A DNA stretch of 64,000 nt from Betaproteobacteria bacterium (GTDB taxonomy: Bacteria > Pseudomonadota > Gammaproteobacteria > Burkholderiales > SG8-41). Each line of letters starts with the position of its first letter. Position 1 is the first letter of the stretch. The position numbers were made by a program, and so were the translations under genes. The stretch is from positions 62,001-126,000 of the forward strand of contig JANYDM010000098.1 of assembly GCA_025363575.1 (NCBI GenBank), in the 5' to 3' direction. Positions 48,399-57,647 of the stretch are shown here, in pieces. The notes under the pieces were generated by a model, which ran no database searches, was not told the origin of the DNA, and was given only the letters and a program-made list of their open reading frames with translations.

Positions 48399-49787
48399 TC
48401 AGCTGCCGGTGCGGGCAGAAGGCTCGAGCAGCGACATGACCTGCGCGAAATTCCCTGCGCGGCCGAAATCGTTCAGCAACCCATAGAGCTGCGCCGTTTT
48501 CGGCGCGCCGAGAACGGGCACGACCAGACCTTCGAACTTGCCCCGAAAATCTTCTTCGCTCATCGGATTGTCGGCATGTCCGAGCACAATGCTCGTGTCC
48601 TCATGCAGGCACTCTCCGCCCTCGAGATAGACGTCCATATGCGCCTCGTATTGCGGCTGCTCCTGCACGATCTCGATTTCTATCCGCGGCATGAGTTCAG
48701 TCACTGCCTTGTCCGCGAACACGGCGGGCGTGAAATCGGTCGCCACCACGCGATAGCCGCGCAAGCCGAGCGCGATGCAGAACGGAACGCTGAATTTGCA
48801 TTCGAGGGGCGTGCGCGGATTGAGCTTGCCGGCCGCGACCATTGCGTTGGGATGAACCTTTGCATGCACGCGCGCGACATTTTTTCCCACAAGGCGCGGC
48901 GCCAGCTTGCGCGCCGCCTGTATTGATGCGTGCGTGCCGCGGCAGCTCGCGTACGGCTTGAAGCCATTGCGCAGCAATTCCCAGCGTGCATCGAAGTCCA
49001 GCGGCGGCACTTCTACCCCGCGGTCCTGGATGATGACGTCGAGCAGGCCTTTCTCCAGTTCGAGCAGATGCGTCGCCGACTCGAATCCGCGCGCCGCCAG
49101 TTGTGCGGCGAGTATTCCATCCATCGCTGCCTTGCCGCCGTGGAATGGCTTCGAATGTGTGCCGAACGAACCGACCAGCCCGCCGGCCGTGGTGGCTGCG
49201 ACTCCCAGCGCATATTCCGTCTGCCGCTCGTCAAGGCGCATCAATGCGCTCGCGACCACCGCAGCGCCGATGCGGCCTAATACCGACGTCGGATGCAGTC
49301 CGCGGCGGTGCAGATTGCGCCCCACGCCGGTCACGCCGGCGCCGCCGAGCCGCGCCATCACTTCAAAACCCGCAATGAAAGCGGCGAGCGTCTCCTGCTC
49401 GTTCGAGCCCTGCTGGTTCGCAACCGCGAGCGCCGCCGACCAGCACGGGCAACTGATGTGTCCCGCGCCCATCTGATGCGCGTCGTCGTAATCCATCGCA
49501 TGCGCCATCGTGCCGTTGACCAGCGCGGCCAATGCCGGCGTGGTCGTCGGCCCGAAGAATATTCGGGCCTTGCCACGCGCATCCCACGACTGCGCAACTT
49601 CGCGCACCGGCCGCACCGGCGCCTCGTCGACAGCGCCGACGGCAACGCCCACGTAGTCGACGAGCGCCGTTATCGCCGCTTTCATCACTGCCGGCGGATA
49701 GCTGCGCTGCAGGGCGCCAGTGGCGTATTGCGCAATTGCGCGGCCGCGCGCCGTCTGCATGTTCTCGATGTTCACTCTGTCGTTCAC
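48399..49787 (-). CDS. MmgE/PrpD family protein
   Basis: Relative of 2-methylcitrate dehydratase and of aconitate decarboxylase, 462 residues. The family landmark AHAMDYDDAH is at about residues 95-104, and GTHSKPFHGGKAA and RGTHASIQA follow. The substrate is a small polycarboxylate or its analogue. It heads an operon with a Bug receptor and a ketopantoate-reductase-like enzyme; prpB and prpC are absent, so the methylcitrate cycle is unlikely. Confidence 0.92.
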   Translation of the reverse strand: MNDRVNIENMQTARGRAIAQYATGALQRSYPPAVMKAAITALVDYVGVAVGAVDEAPVRPVREVAQSWDARGKARIFFGPTTTPALAALVNGTMAHAMDYDDAHQMGAGHISCPCWSAALAVANQQGSNEQETLAAFIAGFEVMARLGGAGVTGVGRNLHRRGLHPTSVLGRIGAAVVASALMRLDERQTEYALGVAATTAGGLVGSFGTHSKPFHGGKAAMDGILAAQLAARGFESATHLLELEKGLLDVIIQDRGVEVPPLDFDARWELLRNGFKPYASCRGTHASIQAARKLAPRLVGKNVARVHAKVHPNAMVAAGKLNPRTPLECKFSVPFCIALGLRGYRVVATDFTPAVFADKAVTELMPRIEIEIVQEQPQYEAHMDVYLEGGECLHEDTSIVLGHADNPMSEEDFRGKFEGLVVPVLGAPKTAQLYGLLNDFGRAGNFAQVMSLLEPSARTGS

Positions 49788-50002
49788 AGATGCTCCTTTC
49801 GGGTGCGGCCCGGCGGCAAATGCGCGTCCGCAACGGAATTATTTTTGTTCGTTAGTTAGACTAGCACAGCTTGGCGGCTTTCCGGCACGCGCCGGATGCC
49901 CGTCCTGCCTACAGACGCAACGAACTCACAACGCGTAAAATAGCGGCCTGCCCGATGCACGGCCCGCAAGAAGCGTCGCATCCCTATCATCCAGGAGAAA
50001 CA

Positions 50003-50995
50003 ATGCTGCCCAGTAGCATGACCGCTGTACCGATAACCCGCGCCGGTGGTCCCGAAGTGCTGGAGCCCGTCACGCGTCCGGTGCCGCAACCCCAGGCCGG
50101 CCAGGTGCTGATCAAAGTCGCTTATGCCGGCGTCAATCGTCATGACTGCGGACAGCGCATACGCGGCTTTGGCCCCAAGGGCGCGACGGATATAGCCGGG
50201 CTCGAAGTCGCGGGCGAAATTGCCGCTGTCGGACCAGACATTACGCGCTGGAAAGCGGGCGACCGCGTATGCGCGCTGGTCAACGGCGGCGGCTATGCGC
50301 AATATTGCCTCGCGTTGCAGGAAGTGACGTTTCCAATTCCCGAACGCTTCGACTTGAAGCAGGCGGCCTCGACGCCGGAAACTCTCATGACGTCCTGGTT
50401 CAATGTTTTCATGCTCGGACGCCTCAAGGAAGGCGAATGGCTGCTCGTGCATGGCGGATCGAGCGGCATCGGCACGATGACGATACAGCTCGCGCGTCTG
50501 GTGGGTGCCAAAGTGGCCGTGACTGCGGGAACCGCCGAGAAATGCGCGTTTTGCGTAAAGCTGGGCGCCGCGAGCGCCATCAACTATCGCGAGCAGGACT
50601 TTGTTGCCGGCATGAAGGAAGCAACGGCCGGCCATGGTGCCGACGTGATACTCGACATGGTTGGCGGCAAGTACGCAAAGCGCAATGTAGAGACGCTCGC
50701 GACCGACGGCCGGCTCGTGCACCTGTCCGGCGGCGACGGCACCGATTTCAGCGTGCCCGTTTCTGCGATCATGGCAAAACGCGCCGTGGTGACGGGGTCG
50801 CAGCTGCGGGTTTCCGCGCTCGCGGTAAAAAAAGAAATCGTGCGCGGCATCATGGACCGCGTGTGGCCGCATCTCGGCACGAAAGTGACGCCTGTCATCG
50901 ACTCGGTCATGCCGCTGACCGATGCGGCCGGTGCACACGCCCGCATGGAGACCAGCGCGCACATCGGCAAGATTCTTCTCGAGGTCACGCACTGA
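50003..50995 (+). CDS. NAD(P)H quinone oxidoreductase / zinc-less alcohol dehydrogenase family
   Basis: Medium-chain dehydrogenase of 330 residues, like human TP53I3 (PIG3). The N-terminus TAVPITRAGGPEVLEPV and the GVNRHDCGQR stretch fit this subgroup, and the NADPH site HGGSSGIG is present. No structural or catalytic zinc Cys set is seen. CAGGAG precedes the ATG at 50003; the frame is open further upstream but does not look coding. It is divergent from the PrpD operon. Confidence 0.92.
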   Translation: MLPSSMTAVPITRAGGPEVLEPVTRPVPQPQAGQVLIKVAYAGVNRHDCGQRIRGFGPKGATDIAGLEVAGEIAAVGPDITRWKAGDRVCALVNGGGYAQYCLALQEVTFPIPERFDLKQAASTPETLMTSWFNVFMLGRLKEGEWLLVHGGSSGIGTMTIQLARLVGAKVAVTAGTAEKCAFCVKLGAASAINYREQDFVAGMKEATAGHGADVILDMVGGKYAKRNVETLATDGRLVHLSGGDGTDFSVPVSAIMAKRAVVTGSQLRVSALAVKKEIVRGIMDRVWPHLGTKVTPVIDSVMPLTDAAGAHARMETSAHIGKILLEVTH

Positions 50996-51027
50996 GCGGC
51001 CGACCTGCCGCACCAGGATACCCCCGC

Positions 51028-53721
51028 ATGTTTTCACGCACACCGCAACACGAGCACGCCGAGCCGGCGCAACGCGCGCTTGCCGCCGCCACCCTGCAGC
51101 CGGATTCGGAGGAACTCGCGCGCCTCTTGACGGGCGACACCGCGCCGGAAGTCCGCATCGCAGCCGCCCGCCGCTGCGGCAACATCAACAGACTTACCGC
51201 CGCGTGGCAAACCGAAACGGATGCGGCAGTGCGCGCCGCCGTCGCCGATGCGCTCAGCAACCGTCTCGATGCAACGAGCGATGCAGAGCGCCGCCGCGAA
51301 GCGATCAGCGGCGTGACCGACGAAACGCTGCTGGTCGAATTGGCGCTTGCCGCCGGTCACGCCGAGACGCGCAAAGCCGCGGCCGAACGCGTGCAAACAC
51401 CTGCCGGCCTGCGCAAACTCGCCGACGCCGCCAAGAGCCGCGACCGCGGCGTCGCGCGCCTTGCGCAGCAACGTCTGGATGCCATTTCCACTCAGCACGC
51501 GCAGACCGCCGAGGCCGATGCGCTACTCGCGCAACTGGAAGAACTCGCGACCAAATCGGGCCCGATCCTTAGCGCGGTGGTCGATATCGACCGCCGCTGG
51601 AATGCGCTTGCCATCGGGAACGATGCGCCCCGCCTGGAACGGCACGCAGCTGCACGCGATGCCGTGCAAGCGCGCTTCGCGCGCGAGCAGGACGAGCAGC
51701 GCGGGCGCACGCAGTTCGAGCGCAAGCTGCGTGCATGGCTCGCTGCGCTGGCGCAGCCTGTCGCGGTGGATGCCGCTATTCTGCGTGGCGAGCTCGCCGC
51801 ATTGCGCGACGAAGCGCAAACACGCGACGACAAGCAGGCACTGGACGAGCTCGAGCAGGCCGGGCAGCGCATCGCGCAGCACGAACGGGAATCGCAAGCA
51901 CTGGCGGAAGCCGAAACTCTCGTCATCGAAGCCGAGCGTCTGGCCGCCGACACCACCGTCGACAACGCGCAACTGCCGGCGCGCTGGCAGGCAATAGACC
52001 GCAAATCGCGCACGCCCGCGCTGACACAGCGCTTCGAAACCGCATTGATTATCGTCGAGCAGCGCCGCCTCGCGCTGATCGCCAGCGCCGCGCAGGAATC
52101 GCAATCGCAGCGCCAGCAGGTGCATACCCTGCTGCACGCCGCGGAACAAGCGCTGGCTGCCGGGCAATTGCAGGTCGCGCGCACCGCCGCCGACAACATC
52201 AAGAAAATCAAAACCGGCGCCGGCCTGCTGCCCAAACCGACCACGCAACGACTCGGACGTCTCGTTCAGCAACTCGTGGAGCTCGAACGCTGGGAATCGT
52301 TCGGCCAGCAGAATGCGCGCGTCCAATTGTGCGAACGCGCCGAAGCGCTCGCGACGCAAACGGCCGATGCACCTCAACTCGCGGCTGAAGTGCAAAAACT
52401 GCGCAACGAATGGAAGGCGCTCGATCAGCAGCATGCCGGCGTGCCCAAGGCATTGTGGGAGCGCTTCGACAGCGCCTGCGAAAAAGCTTACGCACCGGCG
52501 GCGCGGCATTTCGCGGAACAGGCCGCAGTGCGCAAGGCTTCGCGCCAGCAGCGGGACGCATTTATCGCGGCAGCCGCAGCGCATGCACCGACTTTGCTCG
52601 GCGAACCTCGCGATTGGCGCGCCATCGAGCGCTGGCTGCGCGAAACCGACCGCCAGTGGCGCGAAGGCGAACTCGGCAGCGTCGAGCCGCGCGCCTGGAA
52701 AAAACTCGACACCCAGCTGAAAGCCGCCGTCGCGCCATTGCGCGATGCACTGGCCGCGGCGCGCGATCAGGCCAAAGCTGTGCGCATGGGAATGATAGAA
52801 GAAGCCACCGCGCTTGCGGGCAAGGCCATGGAACACGACACGCCGTCGCAGGTCAGAACCCTGCAGGCCAAGTGGCAGGAACACGCCAAAACGTTGTCGC
52901 TGCTGCAGCGTGACGAGCGCGCCTTGTGGGAAAAATTCCGCGCGGCCTGCGATACAGTGTTCGCGGCACGTCAGAACAAGCGCAAGGAAGAAGACGAGGT
53001 CAAGCAGCAGGGCCGCCGTGCGCTCGAAGGCATTTGCGTGCAACTCGAGCAACTTGCACAGAGCACCCAAAGCGAGCCGGAGATGCGCAAAGCTGCGCGC
53101 GAGCTCGCCGACCAGTGGCGCAAGGCCCGCGGCCCGCACGATCCCGCGTTGCGCGGCGTGGAGACGCGCTTCAAGAAAGCGCAGGCTGCGGTCGAGACTC
53201 TGTTATCGGCGCGCGCGCGCGAACAGAAAGCTGCCGTCTGGACGACGTTGGCCGCCAAGGAACAATTATGCACGGAACTCGACGTGATCGTTGGCGCGGC
53301 CGGCGGCGTTGATCAGACGCAGGCGGTCGGTGTCCGGGAAAAATGGGCTGCCCTGCCGCCGCTGCCCGGTGCGTGGGAAAAGAAAATGCTCGCGCGTCGC
53401 GACGACGCGCTGCATGCTATTGCAGAGCCCTCCGCCGCAGGCGCATATGCGGAACGTATCAAACGCGGCACAGCTGCACGCCGCGACCGCCTGCTCGAGC
53501 TTGAAATTGCACTCGGCCTCGACAGCCCGGCCGAATTTCAGCAGCAGCGGCTGGCGCTGCAGGTCAAGCAGTTGCGCGACCGATTCAAGAACGAAACCGC
53601 AACCGGCGCCGATACACCCGCCGAGCGCCTGCTCGCATGGTGCGCCGAACCCGGCGTGACCGACGCATCCGACCGCCACCGCAGCGAACGCGCGTTCGCG
53701 AAAATAAGCAGAAACGCTTAG
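51028..53721 (+). CDS. DUF349 domain protein, very long coiled-coil type
   Basis: Protein of 897 residues from the ATG at 51028, 33 bases after the preceding gene stop. The open frame continues upstream through the quinone oxidoreductase gene in another phase, which is not coding. It begins with Ala-rich HEAT-like repeats (APEVRIAAARRCGN) and continues as a chain of helical DUF349 repeats, visible as recurring W-x3-L/R segments such as RWQAIDRKSR and KWQEHAKTLS. Such proteins occur in Betaproteobacteria; function unknown, perhaps linked to envelope or nucleoid organisation. Confidence 0.88.
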   Translation: MFSRTPQHEHAEPAQRALAAATLQPDSEELARLLTGDTAPEVRIAAARRCGNINRLTAAWQTETDAAVRAAVADALSNRLDATSDAERRREAISGVTDETLLVELALAAGHAETRKAAAERVQTPAGLRKLADAAKSRDRGVARLAQQRLDAISTQHAQTAEADALLAQLEELATKSGPILSAVVDIDRRWNALAIGNDAPRLERHAAARDAVQARFAREQDEQRGRTQFERKLRAWLAALAQPVAVDAAILRGELAALRDEAQTRDDKQALDELEQAGQRIAQHERESQALAEAETLVIEAERLAADTTVDNAQLPARWQAIDRKSRTPALTQRFETALIIVEQRRLALIASAAQESQSQRQQVHTLLHAAEQALAAGQLQVARTAADNIKKIKTGAGLLPKPTTQRLGRLVQQLVELERWESFGQQNARVQLCERAEALATQTADAPQLAAEVQKLRNEWKALDQQHAGVPKALWERFDSACEKAYAPAARHFAEQAAVRKASRQQRDAFIAAAAAHAPTLLGEPRDWRAIERWLRETDRQWREGELGSVEPRAWKKLDTQLKAAVAPLRDALAAARDQAKAVRMGMIEEATALAGKAMEHDTPSQVRTLQAKWQEHAKTLSLLQRDERALWEKFRAACDTVFAARQNKRKEEDEVKQQGRRALEGICVQLEQLAQSTQSEPEMRKAARELADQWRKARGPHDPALRGVETRFKKAQAAVETLLSARAREQKAAVWTTLAAKEQLCTELDVIVGAAGGVDQTQAVGVREKWAALPPLPGAWEKKMLARRDDALHAIAEPSAAGAYAERIKRGTAARRDRLLELEIALGLDSPAEFQQQRLALQVKQLRDRFKNETATGADTPAERLLAWCAEPGVTDASDRHRSERAFAKISRNA

Positions 53722-53743
53722 CGTTGCAGCTCAGGGCCGCGCG

Positions 53744-55396
53744 TCAGGTCGCGGTCTTCGTAAACCGTATCGTCACAGCGCGCGCGGCAAAATCCGTCAC
53801 TACGTTGATGAGCGCGGGCTTGCCATTTTTGATCGCAGCTTTCGCGCGCCCCAATGCCGGGCGGATGTCCTCGGGTTTCTCCACCTGTTCCCCGTAGCAG
53901 CCGAGTGCCTGCGCCATCAGGTCGTAACGCGTATAACCCAGATCGCGGCCCGGCTTGTCGCGTTTCGGGTCGGCTGTCCAGCCGCCGTTCAGGCTGATGA
54001 TGACGATGACCGGCAGATTGTGGCGTGCTGCCGTATCGAGTTCCATCGCGTTCAGACCGAACGAACCATCGCCGTGCAGCACGATCACCTGCTTGTCCGG
54101 CCGCGCCGCTTTGGCGCCGACGCCGAACGGCATGCCGACGCCCATGATGCCGAAGGTGCCGGAATTGATGCGATGACGCGGATTGAACGTCGGAATCGAC
54201 TGGCGGCCGTAGTTCAGTATCTCCTGGCCATCGACAATCAGGATGGCGTCGCGATCGATGAAATCGCGCACTTCCTTGCATAAGCGCAGCGGGTGTATCG
54301 GCACATTGGCGGTGGACATGGCCTGCTCAGCTTCAGGACGCTTCGTGGCCTCGATGGCCGCCAGATTGCCGCGCCAATCCGCAAAGCCTCCGCCATCGAC
54401 TTTGGCGCCGGCAGCGGCAGCAAGCAACTGCTGCAGCACAGCTTTCGCATCGCCGACGATGCCGACGTCCACGCGCGAGCTCGACGCGATCTCCGCGGGA
54501 TCGATGTCGATGCGGATTACCTTGGCGGTTTTCGAGACGCGCGGCGGCGATATCTGGCCGAATACATAATTCAGGCGCGTGCCGACGATCAACAGCAGAT
54601 CGGTCTCCTTCAGCGCCGTCGAGCGCGCATTCAGAAAAGCGTGCGGATGATCTTCCGGCAACACGCCGCGCCCCTGCGGGGTCGTGTATATCGGCATGCC
54701 GGTGGTCGTTACCCATTGGTGCAACTCATCCATCGCGTCGGACCACAGCACGCCGCTGCCCGACAACACCACCGGCTTGCGCGCGCCCGCAATCAGCTTG
54801 AGTGCCTCTGCAATCAGCGCGGGATCGCCTTGCGGCCGGTGGCGCGTAAGCGTGCGCTTGAGATCGGGCCATTTCACCAGCGTCTCGTCAATCTCGTTGT
54901 TGATGACGTCCGATGGCAGGTCAAGGTAGACCGGGCCGGGCTTGCCCGCAATGGATTGCCGGAAGGCGAGGTCGATCATTTCCGGGATGCGATGCGTATG
55001 GTAAACACGGTTCGCCCATTTGGTGACCGGCTTCATCACCGCCACTTGATCGATTTCCTGGAATGCGCCGGTCAGGTATTCGCCGACCGGGCTGGAACCG
55101 CCGAACGCCACGATCGGGCTGCAGTCGATCATGGCATTGGCGAGGCCGGTGGTCAGATTCACCGAGCCCGGTCCCGACGCGCCCATGCACAGGCCGGGCG
55201 TGTTGGTCACGCGCGCGTAGGCATGCGCGCTCATGGCGGCCGCCTGCTCATGACGCACGTCGATGCCGCGTATGCCTTTCTTCATCGTGCGCGTCAGCGT
55301 GTCGTTGATCGGCCCGCCCATGATGAAAAAGAAATCCCTGATGCCGATGCGGTGCAAAGTTTCGGCGACGAGCTCATTGCCTGATATGGTTGCCAT
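53744..55396 (-). CDS. ThDP-dependent enzyme resembling 2-hydroxyacyl-CoA lyase / oxalyl-CoA decarboxylase
   Basis: Thiamine diphosphate enzyme of 550 residues. The catalytic Glu is E50 in RHEQAAA, the cofactor motif GDG is at 442-444 with N470 downstream. Residues 110-114, GAFQE, equal the segment of 2-hydroxyacyl-CoA lyases (GAFQE), whereas oxalyl-CoA decarboxylases have GDYEE. Acetolactate synthase is unlikely since no regulatory gene is near. It is 30 bases downstream of a CaiB-type CoA transferase, so a CoA-thioester substrate is probable: activation of a hydroxy acid, then cleavage to formyl-CoA and a carbonyl. This reaction is inferred. Confidence 0.88.
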   Translation of the reverse strand: MATISGNELVAETLHRIGIRDFFFIMGGPINDTLTRTMKKGIRGIDVRHEQAAAMSAHAYARVTNTPGLCMGASGPGSVNLTTGLANAMIDCSPIVAFGGSSPVGEYLTGAFQEIDQVAVMKPVTKWANRVYHTHRIPEMIDLAFRQSIAGKPGPVYLDLPSDVINNEIDETLVKWPDLKRTLTRHRPQGDPALIAEALKLIAGARKPVVLSGSGVLWSDAMDELHQWVTTTGMPIYTTPQGRGVLPEDHPHAFLNARSTALKETDLLLIVGTRLNYVFGQISPPRVSKTAKVIRIDIDPAEIASSSRVDVGIVGDAKAVLQQLLAAAAGAKVDGGGFADWRGNLAAIEATKRPEAEQAMSTANVPIHPLRLCKEVRDFIDRDAILIVDGQEILNYGRQSIPTFNPRHRINSGTFGIMGVGMPFGVGAKAARPDKQVIVLHGDGSFGLNAMELDTAARHNLPVIVIISLNGGWTADPKRDKPGRDLGYTRYDLMAQALGCYGEQVEKPEDIRPALGRAKAAIKNGKPALINVVTDFAARAVTIRFTKTAT

Positions 55397-55426
55397 GATC
55401 TTTTCCGGTCGTGAAATGATGTCGAG

Positions 55427-56680
55427 CTAGGACTTCTTGCCGATCTTGACCGGCGTTTCTTTCACATACTCTTTGATCTCGTCCGCGCTGAGCCCGCCCC
55501 ATCCGGCCAGCACTGCTTCGGTATCCTGCCCCAGCAAAGGCGCGCATTTCACTTCGACATTGCTCGCGGACATTTTGACCGGCCAGCCCGGCATCCAGAT
55601 TTCGCCGCGCTTGGGATGCGTGACGGGCGCGAACATGCCGCGCTTGCGCAAATGCGGATCGGCAGTCAACTCCGCAGTGTCGAGTACCGCGCCCGCGGGC
55701 ACGCCTGCGTTCTGCAGCTTCTCCATGGCTTCTATCTTGGTATGGCCCGCACACCACTCCGTCACCAGTGCGTCGACTTCCGCTGCGTTTTTTACGCGCG
55801 CTGCCGGCGATGCAAAGCGCGGATCTTCAGCGAGGTCTTCGCGTCCGATGACTTTGAGCAGGCGCTGCCAATGCCAGTTGCCCGCGCGTGAGGTATAGAC
55901 CATCACGTAATCGTTCTCGCCGCCCGGTTTGCACAAATAAAGTTCGCTGGGCGCCGCAGCGCCAATCGAGCTCTGGTTTCCGGTGCGCGACACCGGCTTG
56001 CCGAACATCAACTGGCCGGCGAAGCAGATGCGGTTGAAATTGATCACCGCATCCTGCATCGACACTTCGATGCGCTGCCCCTTGCCGGTAACATGGCGCT
56101 GGTTCAGCGCGGCTAGTATGCCGACCAGGCAATGCAGCCCTGCCCCGGTATCCCCTACGTGCGGGCCCGGACGCAGCGGCGGGCCGCCCTCCACGCCGGT
56201 GATCGCGAATGCGCCGCCCACTGCCTGCGCGATCATGTCGAAGCTCAAGTACTTCGCGTACGGCCCGTCGGGCGCAAAGCCCTTGATCTGCGCGAATATC
56301 AGGCGCGGATTTATCTTCTGCACTTCGTCCCAGCCGAAACCGAGGCGCTCGATGCCGCCGGGCGACATGTTTTCTATCATGATGTCCGCCGCGGCGACCA
56401 TTTTCTTCATCACGGCTTTGCCGCGCTCCGATTTGAGATCGCAAACCAGGCTGCGCTTGTTGGCGTTCATGATGATGAAATAAAACGAGTCGACATCGCC
56501 GCTGTTGGTCGACGCGAAACGGCCGTTCTCGCCCGTTTGCGGCTCGACCTTGACGACGTCCGCTCCCAGCCAGGCAAGCGCCTGGGTGCAGGACGTGCCC
56601 GCCTCGTACTGCGTGAGATCGAGCACTTTGACGCCGGCGAGCGCGGTGGTCGTGTGCGGATTACTTTGCGGCGCGTGCAT
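55427..56680 (-). CDS. CaiB/BaiF family CoA transferase
   Basis: Class III CoA transferase of 417 residues with the ATG at 56680; the open frame beyond is not like the family. The catalytic Asp is D177 in GPHVGDTGAG, matching D169 of formyl-CoA transferase. Other hallmarks are KVLDLTQYEAG, VVKVEP and the ANKRSLVCDLKSERG stretch. It is the first gene of a pair with the ThDP enzyme and would form the CoA-thioester substrate from a carboxylate. Confidence 0.95.
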   Translation of the reverse strand: MHAPQSNPHTTTALAGVKVLDLTQYEAGTSCTQALAWLGADVVKVEPQTGENGRFASTNSGDVDSFYFIIMNANKRSLVCDLKSERGKAVMKKMVAAADIMIENMSPGGIERLGFGWDEVQKINPRLIFAQIKGFAPDGPYAKYLSFDMIAQAVGGAFAITGVEGGPPLRPGPHVGDTGAGLHCLVGILAALNQRHVTGKGQRIEVSMQDAVINFNRICFAGQLMFGKPVSRTGNQSSIGAAAPSELYLCKPGGENDYVMVYTSRAGNWHWQRLLKVIGREDLAEDPRFASPAARVKNAAEVDALVTEWCAGHTKIEAMEKLQNAGVPAGAVLDTAELTADPHLRKRGMFAPVTHPKRGEIWMPGWPVKMSASNVEVKCAPLLGQDTEAVLAGWGGLSADEIKEYVKETPVKIGKKS

Positions 56681-56803
56681 GCTTTCTCCCCTCGTTTCGA
56701 TGGATGAGCGGCTTTTTTTAGAATGAAGAGGTTGCGAGCCGCATGGCGTCACCCGAACCCCAACGGGATAGTAAACCGCCTTACTCCCGTCTACCAGCCG
56801 CCT

Positions 56804-56832
56804 TTGCAAATAGCGTGCGTGTTACCTACAAT
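56804..56832 (+). promoter_or_regulatory. Sigma-70-type promoter
   Basis: TTGCAA and TACAAT are separated by exactly 17 bases. The predicted start of transcription, near 56839, is about 30 bases upstream of the GTG at 56869. This supports the shorter start of the cupin-like gene. Confidence 0.55.
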
Positions 56833-56868
56833 GGTTTTCGGTTAACGACATTACGGTCAAGCCAAATC

Positions 56869-57639
56869 GTGCAGCAATCCCACCTCGTCGATTCAGCCAA
56901 CGCGCCGTGGAAACGCGGCGAATCGGAGGGCATCAAATTCGCCTGCCAGGTGTTGCTCACGGGTGACGACGGCGGACCGGAAGCCCTGCGCTTTCGCTTC
57001 GACGATTGCCCTTCCGTCTACGGCCATATGCATCTGACGTCACAATTTCAGCTGCTGCTCAACGGCACGATGGATTTTCCGCGCGGCGTCAAGCATCTCG
57101 AGCCGCTGGCCGTGCACTACACCGACCATAATATTCCATACGGACCGTTCGCTGTCGCGGGCGGGCATGACATGCTGGTGCTGCATCCGCAAGCGGGCGG
57201 CATCATTTCAATGGCGAACGTCGACGCGCGGCGCAAGATCAACCTGGGCGGCCGGATTTTTATTTCACTGTCGTCGGAAACCGAATGGCAGCCGCTGCCC
57301 GGTGTTGACGACGGCGCATATAAGCTCATGATGCCGCCCGATTACGGGCCTGCCGCCGTAGTGGTCAAGGCGCCGCCGCATGCATCGCTGGCGATGCCGG
57401 CCGCAGAATTCGGACGTTATGAAGTGGTGCTCGAAGGGCAGATTGTCATGAACGGCAAAGTGATAGGCGCGCCGGGCTTCCGTTATGTGCGCGGGGCGGA
57501 TCCGGCAGAACCTCTGGTAACGGGGGATAATGGCGCGAGCGTGGCGTTTCTGACATTCGACCGCGACGCGCTCGAAGGCGGTATTACCGGCGAAGGACTG
57601 GCGGCCGAAGCAGCCGAGACGATGGCCAGAGCGATTTAG
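56869..57639 (+). CDS. Cupin-like protein of unknown function
   Basis: 256 residues from the GTG at 56869; the frame is open to an ATG at 56743, but a promoter-like sequence lies inside that extension. The fold looks like a double beta-helix: SVYGHMHLTSQFQLLLNGTMDFPRG is a typical first cupin motif with His ligands, and the C-terminal half (GRYEVVLEGQIVMNGKVIG) reads like a second cupin. The protein could be an oxygenase or isomerase for an acid. It precedes the FrnE-like gene by eight bases, so both likely form an operon. Confidence 0.7.
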   Translation: MQQSHLVDSANAPWKRGESEGIKFACQVLLTGDDGGPEALRFRFDDCPSVYGHMHLTSQFQLLLNGTMDFPRGVKHLEPLAVHYTDHNIPYGPFAVAGGHDMLVLHPQAGGIISMANVDARRKINLGGRIFISLSSETEWQPLPGVDDGAYKLMMPPDYGPAAVVVKAPPHASLAMPAAEFGRYEVVLEGQIVMNGKVIGAPGFRYVRGADPAEPLVTGDNGASVAFLTFDRDALEGGITGEGLAAEAAETMARAI

Positions 57640-57647
57640 GAGACATC

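Noticed and set aside
50269..51027. Upstream extension of the DUF349 frame by some 250 codons
   Set aside because: It overlaps the quinone oxidoreductase in another phase and has no likeness to the repeats.
49856..51043. 395-codon minus-strand frame opposite the quinone oxidoreductase
   Set aside because: Antisense shadow; the plus strand has an ATG with ribosome site and clear motifs.
51523..53139. 538-codon minus-strand frame opposite the DUF349 gene
   Set aside because: High GC makes long antisense frames; the sequence is Arg/Ala-rich without motifs.
53744..55396. ThDP enzyme as acetolactate synthase large subunit
   Set aside because: No small subunit or branched-chain genes are near, and GAFQE together with the CoA transferase fits the CoA lyase group better.
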